Shown here in pieces: positions 41,259 to 49,657 of a DNA stretch of 64,000 bases (the first letter of the stretch is position 1; the number at the start of each line of letters is the position of its first letter). Source of the DNA: Sphingomonas sp. BT-65 (GTDB lineage Bacteria; Pseudomonadota; Alphaproteobacteria; Sphingomonadales; Sphingomonadaceae); the NCBI RefSeq assembly GCF_026107375.2, contig NZ_JAPCIA010000001.1, positions 124,001 through 188,000 on the forward strand, given 5' to 3'. The notes under the pieces are model-generated. The model was not told where the DNA came from and did not search any database. It was given only the letters and a program-made list of their open reading frames with translations. Both the position numbers and the translations under genes were made by a program.

Positions 41259-42305
41259 ATGACCGCCTTTCCCAAGGAAATCTGGTACACACGCTGCCCG
41301 GTGCCGACCCCGCTCGGCATCGCGATCAATCAGGGCGTGATCGACCGCGATCTCGCCGAGCTCGGCATCACCGTCCGCTCGATCCAGGACACGACCGACC
41401 CGGACGTCCGCGCGAGCCACTACGACCATCATCTCGCGCACAGCTTCCGCCAGGGCGGCAGCGTGCCGGCGATCTGGGCGCGCGCCGCGGGCGCCGACAC
41501 GCGCGTGATCGGCCTCAGCTGGATCGACGAGAGCCAGCTGATCCTGACGCTGCCCGGCTCAGGCATCCGCACGGTCGAGGATCTCAAGGGCCGTCGTATC
41601 GCGCTGCCATTCCGTGCGAACCAGAAAATCGACATCTTCCGCGCCACCGCGCTCCGTGCGCTGCTTGCGGGGCTGTCGCTCGGCGGCGTCGACGAGGACG
41701 AGGTCGAATGGGTCGATGTCGATGCCACCGATCTCGCGCCTGAGGGGCTCGAACTGGTGGGCCGCGGCAACTGGGGCGGACGCCCGCTCTACACCGCCGA
41801 GTTCCATGCGCTGGTGCGTGGCGAGGTCGATGCGATCCATGTGAAGGGCTCGCTGGGCCACGAGTTCGCCTTGCTCGCGGGCGCGCATGTCGTGATCGAC
41901 ACCGGCTTCCATCCCGATCCCAAGATCCGCATCAATAACGGCGCGCCGCGCCCGCTCACCGTCGATGCGGCGACGCTGGAGCGTTACCCGGCGGTCGCGC
42001 GTCGTCTGCTGTCGCATGTCGTGGCAGCGGGGGAGTGGGCCGAGGAACATCCCGAAGAGACCTTCGCCTATATCGCGCGCGAGACCGGCTCGCCCGAGCA
42101 GTTCGTCCGCGCCGCTTATGGCGGGGACACGCTCCACCGCCGGCTCAAGACCGATCTCGACGATGCCTCGGCCGCGGCGCTGCAGGATTTCAGCAACTTT
42201 CTGTTCGAGCGCGGCTTCCTGCCCGCGCGCGTCGATGTCGCGGCCTGGATCGACCGCCGGCCGTTCGACGCGCTCGACTTCACCCAGGCGCTGGACGCCG
42301 CATGA
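41259..42305 (+). CDS. DszB-like sulfinate desulfinase (second copy)
   Basis: A 348-residue paralogue of the protein at 37773, exactly the same length. It begins MTAFPKEIWYTRCPVP and again has Cys13, His54 and Arg64 (SHYDHHLAHSFRQGGSVP). No signal peptide is visible. The copies differ most in residues 110-185 (PFRANQKIDIFRATALRALL here), which in DszB line the substrate pocket region, so they may act on different sulfinates. CCGGAGG precedes the ATG by five bases. The stop overlaps the binding-protein gene by ATGA. Confidence 0.75.
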   Translation: MTAFPKEIWYTRCPVPTPLGIAINQGVIDRDLAELGITVRSIQDTTDPDVRASHYDHHLAHSFRQGGSVPAIWARAAGADTRVIGLSWIDESQLILTLPGSGIRTVEDLKGRRIALPFRANQKIDIFRATALRALLAGLSLGGVDEDEVEWVDVDATDLAPEGLELVGRGNWGGRPLYTAEFHALVRGEVDAIHVKGSLGHEFALLAGAHVVIDTGFHPDPKIRINNGAPRPLTVDAATLERYPAVARRLLSHVVAAGEWAEEHPEETFAYIARETGSPEQFVRAAYGGDTLHRRLKTDLDDASAAALQDFSNFLFERGFLPARVDVAAWIDRRPFDALDFTQALDAA

Positions 42306-43405
42306 GCCGCAAGACGATCCTCATCGCCGTTGCGGCAATCGGCGTGCTGGCGGCGCTGGTCTTCTACCAGTTCCGCGGCGGCGCGGCGAGTGAGCCCGCA
42401 CCGGGCCAGCTTCCGGCGACGCTGACCATCGCCGCGATCGCCTATCCGTTCGAAGGCCAGCAGCGCTATCAGGGGCAGAACGCGATCATCCAGCAGCAGG
42501 GCTGGCTGGAGAGCGAGCTGGCGAAGCGCGGGGTCAAGCTGCAATGGTTCCCGGTCTCGACCGCGGTCGGCGGTCCGGTGATCAACGAAGGCTTCGCCGC
42601 CAGGCGCATCGACTTCGCGAGCTATGGCGATTTCCCCGCGATCATCGCGATCGCGGGCGGGGTCGATCTGCGGCTGGTGGTGCCGGTGGGGCGGGGGCAG
42701 AATGCCTATCTGGTCGTGCGCGACGGCGTTGCCGCGAACAGCATCCAGGATCTGAAGGGCAAGCGTATCGCGCTGCACCGCGGCCGCCCGTGGGAGCTGC
42801 CCTTCGCCAAGCTCGCCGAGGCCAACGGGCTCAAGCTTAGCGACTTCCGCATCCTCAACATCAATCCTCCCGCCAGCCACGCCGCGCTCGCCTCGGGCGA
42901 TGTCGATGCGGTGTTCCTGCTGTCCGACGCGCATCTGCTGGTCGAGAAGAAGATCGGACGGATCATCTGGTCGACCAAGCAGGCGCCGCAATCGTGGAAG
43001 ATGCGCGCCGAGCTGTTCGGGCGCGGCGACTTCGTCGACCAGCATCCCGAGCTGACCCAGCTCGTCGCCGACGCCTATGTCCGCGCGCAGGCCTGGTCGT
43101 CGGACCCGGCGAACCGCGAGCAAGTGATCCAGATCACCTCGCGCGCCGAATCCCCGCGCAGCGTGATCGAGGCCGAGCTGGACGAGCCGCGCGTCGCCTG
43201 GGGCGACCGTTATTCGCCGCTCTACGACGACTTCATGGTCGCGCATTATCGCGACGCCGCGGCCTATACCTTCGAGCAGAAGCTGGTCCGCAAGAAGATC
43301 GACGTCGACAAGCTGCTCGACCAGCGCTTCGCGGCCAATGCGCTCGACCGGCTCAAGCTGCAGCGGCAGTGGAAGCCGGCCTCGGCGGAGGCGGCCGCGC
43401 GATGA
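42302..43405 (+). CDS. ABC transporter substrate-binding protein, sulfonate/SsuA type
   Basis: A 367-residue binding protein of the SsuA/TauA group. It has an N-terminal hydrophobic anchor (ILIAVAAIGVLAALVFYQF) without a clear cleavage or lipobox site, so it may stay tethered in the inner membrane. The binding fold shows FVSTAV-like PVSTAVGGPVINEGFAARRIDFASYGD, LKGKRIALHRG and PPASHAALASGDVDAVF, typical of this family. It lacks the CPVP and HxxxxxPxxxR motifs of the DszB-like neighbours, which argues that it alone is the transport protein. It overlaps its neighbours by ATGA on both sides. Confidence 0.88.
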   Translation: MSRKTILIAVAAIGVLAALVFYQFRGGAASEPAPGQLPATLTIAAIAYPFEGQQRYQGQNAIIQQQGWLESELAKRGVKLQWFPVSTAVGGPVINEGFAARRIDFASYGDFPAIIAIAGGVDLRLVVPVGRGQNAYLVVRDGVAANSIQDLKGKRIALHRGRPWELPFAKLAEANGLKLSDFRILNINPPASHAALASGDVDAVFLLSDAHLLVEKKIGRIIWSTKQAPQSWKMRAELFGRGDFVDQHPELTQLVADAYVRAQAWSSDPANREQVIQITSRAESPRSVIEAELDEPRVAWGDRYSPLYDDFMVAHYRDAAAYTFEQKLVRKKIDVDKLLDQRFAANALDRLKLQRQWKPASAEAAAR

Positions 43406-44577
43406 CCGATACCCGCTTCATGGCGAACTTCCTGCTGCTGGCGCTGGTGAGTGGACTCACCGTCGGGCTCGGCAAGGTGGTGACGACGATCTTTGCGATC
43501 GATCTCGGCGCCACCGCCTTCCAGATCGGGGTGATCGGGTCGATGGAATCGATCGGCATGGTGCTGGTCACCGTGCCGGCCGGCTTCATCATCGCCCGCT
43601 ATGGCGCGCGTGGCATCTATTTCGCCTCCAGCCTTGGCCCGCTGCTGGTCAACCTCGCCATGCCCTTTGCGGCGGGCTGGGCGGCGCTCGCCGGCGGGCG
43701 CTGGCTGATCGGCCTGTGCATCCCGTTCCGCATGGTCGCGATGAACAGCGCGTTCCTCGAACGGCTGCGCGGCCGCGGCGAGACGCGCGGCGGCTGGTAT
43801 CGCGGCGCGCTCACCGCCGGCATGGCGATCCTCGGTCCGGCCGCCGCCGGCATCCTGGTCCTCAACGCGGGGGTCACTGCCGCATTCTTCATCGTCGCCG
43901 CACTGTTCGGGGTGATGGCGGTGTTCAGCCTGTCCTTTCTCCCCGCACGCCAGCCCGCGGTCGAAGAGAGCGCGAGCTTCTTCGCGGAGATCGGCGCGCT
44001 GCTCGGCAACCGCGCGGTGGCGGAAAGCAGCTTCGTCGAGTTCCTGAGCTCGGCCACCGGCTCGCTCTTCTCGACCTTCATCCTGCTGCTCGCCGCGGCG
44101 CTGCCCCCGCTGACCAAGGAAGACGGCATCACCGTGCTGCTGGTGCAGGGCGTGAGTACGGTGGCGCTGCTGTTCCTCAGCGGCAGCTTCGTGGCGCGGC
44201 TCGGGCGCGGTACCGCCTATGCGCTAGCGCTCGCGCTCGCTGCGGCGGCACTGGTGTTGCTCGGTTTCGCGCACGGATTTCCGGCGCTGGCGGCGGGCGC
44301 GGTGTTGCTCAGCGCAGCCTCGGCGGTGGTCCATCTCATCAACGTGCGTATGCTCGCGGCCATTCCCGGCGCCAAGAGTAAGGCGGCGGGCCTGTACAAC
44401 CTCGCCTCGATGACCGGCTCCTCCGCCGGGGCGCTCGGCGGCGGGCTGCTGACCAAGATCGTGCCGCTCCAGTCGGTGTTCCTGCTGTGGCTGCCGCTGC
44501 TGTTCGGCGCCGCCGCGATCGCCTTCGCGCGTCATCGCCTGGCCCGCCCGCTTACCCCGCAGGAGGTTCTGCCATGA
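43402..44577 (+). CDS. MFS transporter inside the organosulfur operon
   Basis: A 391-residue inner-membrane carrier with about twelve hydrophobic segments. Family features are DLGATAFQIGVIGSMESIGMV, the loop-2-like GFIIARYGARGIYF, and GLYNLASMTGSSAGALGGG. It is coupled by ATGA overlaps to the binding-protein and permease genes. Mixing an MFS carrier into an ABC operon is unusual. It may export a desulfurised carbon skeleton or toxic sulfite, or be a second importer; direction cannot be read from the sequence. Confidence 0.88.
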   Translation: MTDTRFMANFLLLALVSGLTVGLGKVVTTIFAIDLGATAFQIGVIGSMESIGMVLVTVPAGFIIARYGARGIYFASSLGPLLVNLAMPFAAGWAALAGGRWLIGLCIPFRMVAMNSAFLERLRGRGETRGGWYRGALTAGMAILGPAAAGILVLNAGVTAAFFIVAALFGVMAVFSLSFLPARQPAVEESASFFAEIGALLGNRAVAESSFVEFLSSATGSLFSTFILLLAAALPPLTKEDGITVLLVQGVSTVALLFLSGSFVARLGRGTAYALALALAAAALVLLGFAHGFPALAAGAVLLSAASAVVHLINVRMLAAIPGAKSKAAGLYNLASMTGSSAGALGGGLLTKIVPLQSVFLLWLPLLFGAAAIAFARHRLARPLTPQEVLP

Positions 44578-45329
44578 ACCACGTCACCCGCGTCGCCGCC
44601 GGTCTGGCGCCGCTGCTCGGCCTGCTTCTCCTCTGGCAGCTCGCTTCGACCAGCGGCGTCTTCCCGCCACAGGTGCTGGTCCCGCCGAGCGAGGTGGCCA
44701 CGACGCTCGGCCAGCTGTGGCGCAACGGGGAACTGACCGGTCATCTCGGCACCAGCCTGTTCCGCCTCGTCTTCGGATTCCTCGCGGGTGCGGCGATCGG
44801 GCTCGCCTTCGGCACGTCGATGGCCTTGTCGAAGCTGTTCGAAGCGCTGTTCGCGCCGTTGTTCCAGGCGGTGCGGCAGGTGCCGGTGCTCGCCTTCATC
44901 CCGATGCTCGTGCTGCTGCTCGGGATCGAGGAGCGGTTCAAGATCGTCGTGGTCGCGGTCGCGGTGTTCTTCCCGGTCGCGCTCGCCACCTTCGATGGGG
45001 TCAGGGCGATCCCGCGATCCTATTTCGAGGTCGCGCGGCTCTACCGCACGCCGCCGCTGCCGTTCGTCGCGCGCATCCTGCTCCCCGCGGCGATCCCGCC
45101 GGTGCTCACCGGGCTGCGCCTCGGCCTCACCCGCGGCTGGCTGGTGCTGGTCGCGTGCGAGCTGCTCGCGGCGGACAGCGGCATCGGCCAGATGATGGAG
45201 ATGGGGCGCCAGATGTTCCGCATCGACGTCGTCCTCGCCGGCGTGTTCGTCAGCGGGCTGGTCGGTTTCTTCCTCGATCGCTCGGTCAAGCTCGCCGAGC
45301 GCCGCTTCGTCCGCTGGAAGGAGGCCTGA
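44574..45329 (+). CDS. ABC transporter permease, SsuC type (first)
   Basis: A 251-residue inner-membrane permease of the nitrate/sulfonate/taurine family. The EAA loop region reads VARLYRTPPLPFVARILLPAAIPPVLTGLRLG, which contacts the ATPase. About six hydrophobic segments are visible, with VRQVPVLAFIPMLVLLLGI typical of SsuC. The ATG overlaps the MFS stop. It probably forms a heterodimer with the next permease. Confidence 0.92.
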   Translation: MNHVTRVAAGLAPLLGLLLLWQLASTSGVFPPQVLVPPSEVATTLGQLWRNGELTGHLGTSLFRLVFGFLAGAAIGLAFGTSMALSKLFEALFAPLFQAVRQVPVLAFIPMLVLLLGIEERFKIVVVAVAVFFPVALATFDGVRAIPRSYFEVARLYRTPPLPFVARILLPAAIPPVLTGLRLGLTRGWLVLVACELLAADSGIGQMMEMGRQMFRIDVVLAGVFVSGLVGFFLDRSVKLAERRFVRWKEA

Positions 45330-45330
45330 G

Positions 45331-46107
45331 ATGGCGCGCCTGAACACGCCCGCCGCCCGCATCCTGCTTGGCCTTGTCGTCCCGGTGCTGATCCTCTTCT
45401 GGTGGCAAGCCCAGTCGGCGCAGGGCGGTGCCCGCGCGCTCGCCTTCGTGCCGTTGCAGGAGGTCGGCGCGACGCTGGCGGCGCAGCTTGCCAGCGGTTT
45501 CCTGCTCAATGACGCGCTGGCGACGCTATCGCGCGCGGTCACCGGGCTGCTGCTCGGCGGGCTCGCCGGTACCGCGCTCGGCGTCGCGATGGCGATGTGG
45601 CGGCCGCTCGATCGCGTGGCCGGACCGCTCTACCACGCGGTGCGCCAGGTGCCGCTGCTCGGCTGGCTGCCGCTGATCGGCCTCTGGGTCGGCAATGGCG
45701 ACGAGGCCAAGCTGCTGATCGTCAGCCTCGCTGCCTTCTACCCCACCGTGCTCAACAGCTATGAGGGCGTCCGCGCGGTCGAGCGCCGCTATGTCGAGGT
45801 GGGCGACCTGCTCGGCTTCTCGGCGGCGCAGCGTTTCGCGCACGTCCTGCTGCCCGCCGCGCTGCCGCTGATCCTCACCGGTGTGACTCAGGCGCTCGCC
45901 TTCGCGTGGATCGCGACGATCGGGACCGAGATCCTGTTCGGTGCGCAGGCCGGGCTCGGCGCGACGATGGGCGTCGCGCAGGCGCAGCAGCGGATGGACA
46001 TCATCCTCGTCGCGATCCTCGCCGCCGCGCTGCTCGGCTTCACCCTCAACCACCTCTTCGCCCGTCTGCGCCGTCATCTGCTGCGCTGGCAGCCGGCGAT
46101 CAACTGA
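45331..46107 (+). CDS. ABC transporter permease, SsuC type (second)
   Basis: A 258-residue paralogue of the preceding permease. Its coupling loop is VGDLLGFSAAQRFAHVLLPAALPLILTGVTQAL and the conserved VRQVPLLGWLPLIGLWVGNGDEAK is present. It begins one base after the first permease stop. Classical Ssu systems use one permease as a homodimer, so two different permease genes in tandem are notable. Confidence 0.92.
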   Translation: MARLNTPAARILLGLVVPVLILFWWQAQSAQGGARALAFVPLQEVGATLAAQLASGFLLNDALATLSRAVTGLLLGGLAGTALGVAMAMWRPLDRVAGPLYHAVRQVPLLGWLPLIGLWVGNGDEAKLLIVSLAAFYPTVLNSYEGVRAVERRYVEVGDLLGFSAAQRFAHVLLPAALPLILTGVTQALAFAWIATIGTEILFGAQAGLGATMGVAQAQQRMDIILVAILAAALLGFTLNHLFARLRRHLLRWQPAIN

Positions 46108-46118
46108 AGGAGCTGGTC

Positions 46119-46964
46119 ATGACCTTGCATACCCGCATCGACGCGCCACCCATTCCCGCCGAAGCACCCGCGACCGGCACGCTGACCATCTCGGGCCTGT
46201 CCAAGGACTTCCGGATCGACGGCGCCGCGCTGCCCGTGCTCGACCGCATCGACCTCGACATCCGCGCGGGGGAGTTCATCAGCATCGTCGGCGCCTCGGG
46301 CTGCGGCAAATCCACGTTGCTGCGGCTGATCGCCGGGCTCGACACCGACTATGCCGGCGAGATCCGGCTCGACGGCAAGCGCATCGCCGGTACCAGCCTC
46401 GATCGCGGGCTGATCTTCCAGGACCACCGCCTGTTCCCCTGGCTGACGCTCGAGGAGAATGTCGGGCTGGCGCTTCTCAACACCGACATCCCCAAGGCGC
46501 AGCGCCCGCGCATCGTCGCCGAGCATATCGCGCTGGTGAATCTGACGGGGTTCGAGAAGGCCTATCCGCACCAGCTGTCGGGCGGCATGGCGCAGCGCGC
46601 GGCGATTGCCCGCGCGCTGGTGACCGAGCCCAAGCTGCTGCTGCTCGACGAGCCGCTCGGCGCGCTCGATGCGCTCACGCGCGTGCATGTTCAGCACGAG
46701 TTGCAGCGCATCTGGCGGACCCACCGCTCGACAATGATAATGGTCACCCACGACGTCGAAGAAGCGGTGTTCCTCGGCGATCGCGTGGTGGTGATGGACG
46801 CCAAGCCCGGCCGCATCCGCCGTATCGTCGATGTTGATCTGCCGCATCCGCGCGACCGTAGCTCGCCGGTGCTGCACCGGCTGCGCGACGAGATCCTTGG
46901 CGAGCTCACGGGGCCGCCACCCGAGAAACTGGTGCACCTGCCGGTGCGGGAGGTGCGCGCATGA
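46119..46964 (+). CDS. ABC transporter ATP-binding protein, SsuB type
   Basis: A 281-residue ATPase. Motifs are Walker A GASGCGKST, Q-loop FQDHRLFPW, signature LSGGMAQRAAIARAL, Walker B LLLLDEPLGALD and the switch His in MVTHDVEEA. The LFPWLT region is typical of the SsuB/TauB/NrtD family. A GAAGGAG site precedes the ATG. It powers the two permeases upstream. The stop overlaps the nitroreductase gene by ATGA. Confidence 0.95.
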   Translation: MTLHTRIDAPPIPAEAPATGTLTISGLSKDFRIDGAALPVLDRIDLDIRAGEFISIVGASGCGKSTLLRLIAGLDTDYAGEIRLDGKRIAGTSLDRGLIFQDHRLFPWLTLEENVGLALLNTDIPKAQRPRIVAEHIALVNLTGFEKAYPHQLSGGMAQRAAIARALVTEPKLLLLDEPLGALDALTRVHVQHELQRIWRTHRSTMIMVTHDVEEAVFLGDRVVVMDAKPGRIRRIVDVDLPHPRDRSSPVLHRLRDEILGELTGPPPEKLVHLPVREVRA

Positions 46965-47569
46965 GCCGCACGCCCGATCATCCCGTCGAACCGCTGTTCG
47001 TCGACCGCTGGTCGCCGCGCAGCTTCTCGGGCGAGGCCGTCCCCGATGCGGTGCTGCGCAGCGCGTTCGAGGCGGCGCGCTGGGCGCCCTCTGCGTTCAA
47101 CGGCCAGCCGTGGCGTTTCATCGTGTCGCGCAACGGCGATGCCGCGTGGCCGCTGTTCCTCGGTTTTCTCTCCACGCGCAATCGCGAATGGGCGCAACGT
47201 GCGTCGGCGCTGGTCGCGATCGTCTCGAACACGCTGGTCGAGCGGCGCGGGGAGACCGTCCACAATGGCAGTCACAGCTTCGACACCGGTGCTGCCTGGG
47301 CGAACTTCGCACATCAGGCGCTGCTGCTCGGCTGGCACACGCATGGCATCGGCGGGTTCGACCGCGAGGGCGCACGCTTCGCGCTCGGCATTCCCGACGA
47401 CCATGCGGTCGAGACGATCATCGCGATCGGGCGGCAGGGCGCGCTCGATACGCTCCACGCCGATTTCCACGCACAGGAGCAGCCCAGCGGCCGCCGGCCG
47501 CTCGACGATTTCGTGTTCGAGGGGCGCTTTGGCGCGCCCGCTTTCCACTCAGAAAGGAGTGCCGCATGA
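46961..47569 (+). CDS. Nitroreductase-family flavoprotein
   Basis: A 202-residue FMN-dependent oxidoreductase. The N-terminal RWSPRSFSGEAVPD and AARWAPSAFNGQPWRFIV are the classic FMN-binding motifs of the family. Its place between the ABC ATPase and two flavin monooxygenases, with ATGA overlaps both sides, suggests it delivers reduced flavin to them, the task done by SsuE or DszD in other systems, although those are from other families. That role is inferred. Confidence 0.88.
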   Translation: MSRTPDHPVEPLFVDRWSPRSFSGEAVPDAVLRSAFEAARWAPSAFNGQPWRFIVSRNGDAAWPLFLGFLSTRNREWAQRASALVAIVSNTLVERRGETVHNGSHSFDTGAAWANFAHQALLLGWHTHGIGGFDREGARFALGIPDDHAVETIIAIGRQGALDTLHADFHAQEQPSGRRPLDDFVFEGRFGAPAFHSERSAA

Positions 47570-48471
47570 CCATCAAGTTTTACTGGCGGCTCGATCCCGC
47601 CGCCGAGCCGCAGCGGGGCGAGCCTTCCGCCCGGCCGACGTCGGGCTTTCTGCCGCGCGATGTCCGCACCGCGGGACTGACCCGCTACGACTATTATGCG
47701 CAGGTCGCCCGCGCCGCTGCGGTCACCGGGTTCGACGGACTGTTTGTCGCGTATCGCCCGGAGAGCGACGACAGCCAGATCGTCGCGGCTTCGGTCGCGC
47801 GCACCGCGCCGCGATTGCTGCTCGTGCCGGAGTTTCCGAGCACGGTCGGGTCGGCGGTCTATGCTGCCAAGGAAGCGGTGAGCTTCCAGCGCGCGACTCA
47901 CGACCGGCTGGGCTGGGCGCTGGTAGGGAACGCGGATGCGGAGGACGCGGCGCGCACCGCCGAGTTCCTGCATGTCGCGCGCGGCGTGCACGGCACGCGC
48001 CCGTTCGATCACGAGGGCGAATATTTCTCGGTCAAGGGCGGCGGTTTCCAGCAGCCACTGGCGAACGTGCCGTTCCCGCCGGTCTATCTGCGCGGCGACG
48101 ACGAGGAGGCGCTGGAACGCTCCGCCCGGCTCGCCGACGTGCACCTGCTTGCCGACGCGCCGTTCGACGAGCTGCGCAGCCGGATCGAGACGCTCGAGCG
48201 GCTTGCGATCGCGGCCGGGCGTGAGGTCGCGGCCGGCGTGGTCCTTACCGTCACGGCGCGCGAGAGCGACGAGGAAGCCGCCGACGCGGGCGGTGCCGGC
48301 ATCGCCGGAAGCTATGACAGCGTCGCCGAACGCATCGCGACGCTGTACGCCGCCGGCATCACCCATTTCGTCCTGAGCGCCTCGCCCTCGCTCGAGGAAG
48401 CCTATCGCATCGGCCAGTTCGTCCTGCCGCGGGTCCGCGCCGCGCTGGGCGGCCTGCGCACCGCCGCCTGA
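47566..48471 (+). CDS. Short LLM-class flavin-dependent monooxygenase
   Basis: A 301-residue luciferase-like TIM-barrel protein. It begins MTIKFYWRL, close to the next gene product (MSIDFYWRL), and ends with SLEEAYRIGQFVLP, so the two are paralogues. It is about 85 residues shorter than SsuD-type enzymes. The residues that SsuD uses (Cys54, Arg226/His228, Tyr331) appear replaced: YRPESDD, VVLTVTA and LSASPSLEEAYR at the matching places. It may oxygenate a different substrate or act as a partner subunit. AGAAAGGAG precedes the ATG. Confidence 0.82.
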   Translation: MTIKFYWRLDPAAEPQRGEPSARPTSGFLPRDVRTAGLTRYDYYAQVARAAAVTGFDGLFVAYRPESDDSQIVAASVARTAPRLLLVPEFPSTVGSAVYAAKEAVSFQRATHDRLGWALVGNADAEDAARTAEFLHVARGVHGTRPFDHEGEYFSVKGGGFQQPLANVPFPPVYLRGDDEEALERSARLADVHLLADAPFDELRSRIETLERLAIAAGREVAAGVVLTVTARESDEEAADAGGAGIAGSYDSVAERIATLYAAGITHFVLSASPSLEEAYRIGQFVLPRVRAALGGLRTAA

Positions 48472-48482
48472 GGAGACACATC

Positions 48483-49646
48483 ATGTCCATCGATTTCTAC
48501 TGGCGCCTGCCCACCCATGGCTGTCATGCCACCATCCGCCGCGGTTCGTACGACCGCGGCGACTGGTCGCCGCTCAAGCCCGGTAACCAGTCGCCGGGCC
48601 TTACGCCCGACGGGGAGGACGACGGCTATCGCTACATCGACCACCTCGCCGAGATCGCGAAGGCCGCGGAGCTGTCGGGTTTCATCGGCGGGCTGATCCC
48701 GTCCTTCCCCAACACCGACGATCCCTGGACCATCTCGCCGCTGCTCGCGCGCGAGACCAAGACCTTCCGCTTCATGATCGCGTTCCAGCCGGGGTTCCTC
48801 GATCCCGTCCATGCCGCACGCCTTTCCGCCAGCCTGCAACGCGCGACCGGCGGGCGTACGGTGTTCAACATCATCACCGGCGGTGGCGGCCCCTCGCAGC
48901 TGTGGTGGGGCGACAGCTTCGCGCATGACGACCGTTACGGCCGCACCACCGAGTTCCTCGACATTTTCCGCGGCGTGTGGCGCGGGCAGCCGTTCGACTA
49001 TGACGGCCGCTTCTACCAGGTGGAGGGGGAGCATCTCTCGCAGTTGCTCGCGCGCGAGGAAATCCCGGAAATCTGGTTCTCGGGCTCGTCGGACGCGGCG
49101 CTGCAATCGGCCGCGAAGCACGCCGATTACTATCTGTCCTGGCTCGAACCCTATGCGCAGATCACCGACAAGTTCGCGCGGGTGAAGGAACGCACCGCCG
49201 AACTGGGCGGCGAGCAGAAATGTGCGATCCGCGTCGATCTCGTCGCGCGTCCGACCGAGGAGGAAGCGTGGCACGACATCCGCATCGGCTTCGAGAATGT
49301 GAGCGACGCGACACGTGCGCAGTGGCGCGGCCAGCCGACCGACTCGGTCGGCGCCTCGCGTCAGGCCGCATTGCGCCCGACCGAGGCGAAGCGCTGGGAG
49401 GAGCTGGTCGTCGGCAAGAACCTCTGGGGCGGGTTCAACTTGCTGCGCGGCGGTCCGGCGCTCGGCATCGTCGGCAGCTATGAACAGTGCGCCGAGCAGC
49501 TCGACGAGCTGATCCGCCGCGGCGCCGACGCCTTCATCCTCGCCGGCACCCCGCATCTCGAGGAAGCCTATCGCATCGGTGAGGAGGTGCTGCCGCTGCT
49601 CGGCCGCACCGCCGCCGTCCAACCCCTGCTCGAAGCCGCCGAATAA
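48483..49646 (+). CDS. SsuD-like LLM-class flavin-dependent monooxygenase
   Basis: A 387-residue enzyme that follows E. coli alkanesulfonate monooxygenase (SsuD) along its length: FYWRLPTHG, TVFNIITGGGG, IWFSGSSDAAL, NLWGGFNLLRGG and PHLEEAYRIGEEVLPLLG. It should use reduced flavin and oxygen to attack a C-S bond. Aligned by eye, three SsuD active-site residues differ: Cys54 is Thr (PNTDDPW), His228 is Asp (AIRVDLVARP) and Tyr331 is Thr (LAGTPHLEEAYR). The substrate is therefore probably not a simple alkanesulfonate; sulfones or aryl compounds are possible. AGGAG precedes the ATG. Confidence 0.85.
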   Translation: MSIDFYWRLPTHGCHATIRRGSYDRGDWSPLKPGNQSPGLTPDGEDDGYRYIDHLAEIAKAAELSGFIGGLIPSFPNTDDPWTISPLLARETKTFRFMIAFQPGFLDPVHAARLSASLQRATGGRTVFNIITGGGGPSQLWWGDSFAHDDRYGRTTEFLDIFRGVWRGQPFDYDGRFYQVEGEHLSQLLAREEIPEIWFSGSSDAALQSAAKHADYYLSWLEPYAQITDKFARVKERTAELGGEQKCAIRVDLVARPTEEEAWHDIRIGFENVSDATRAQWRGQPTDSVGASRQAALRPTEAKRWEELVVGKNLWGGFNLLRGGPALGIVGSYEQCAEQLDELIRRGADAFILAGTPHLEEAYRIGEEVLPLLGRTAAVQPLLEAAE

Positions 49647-49657
49647 GGAGAATCCCC

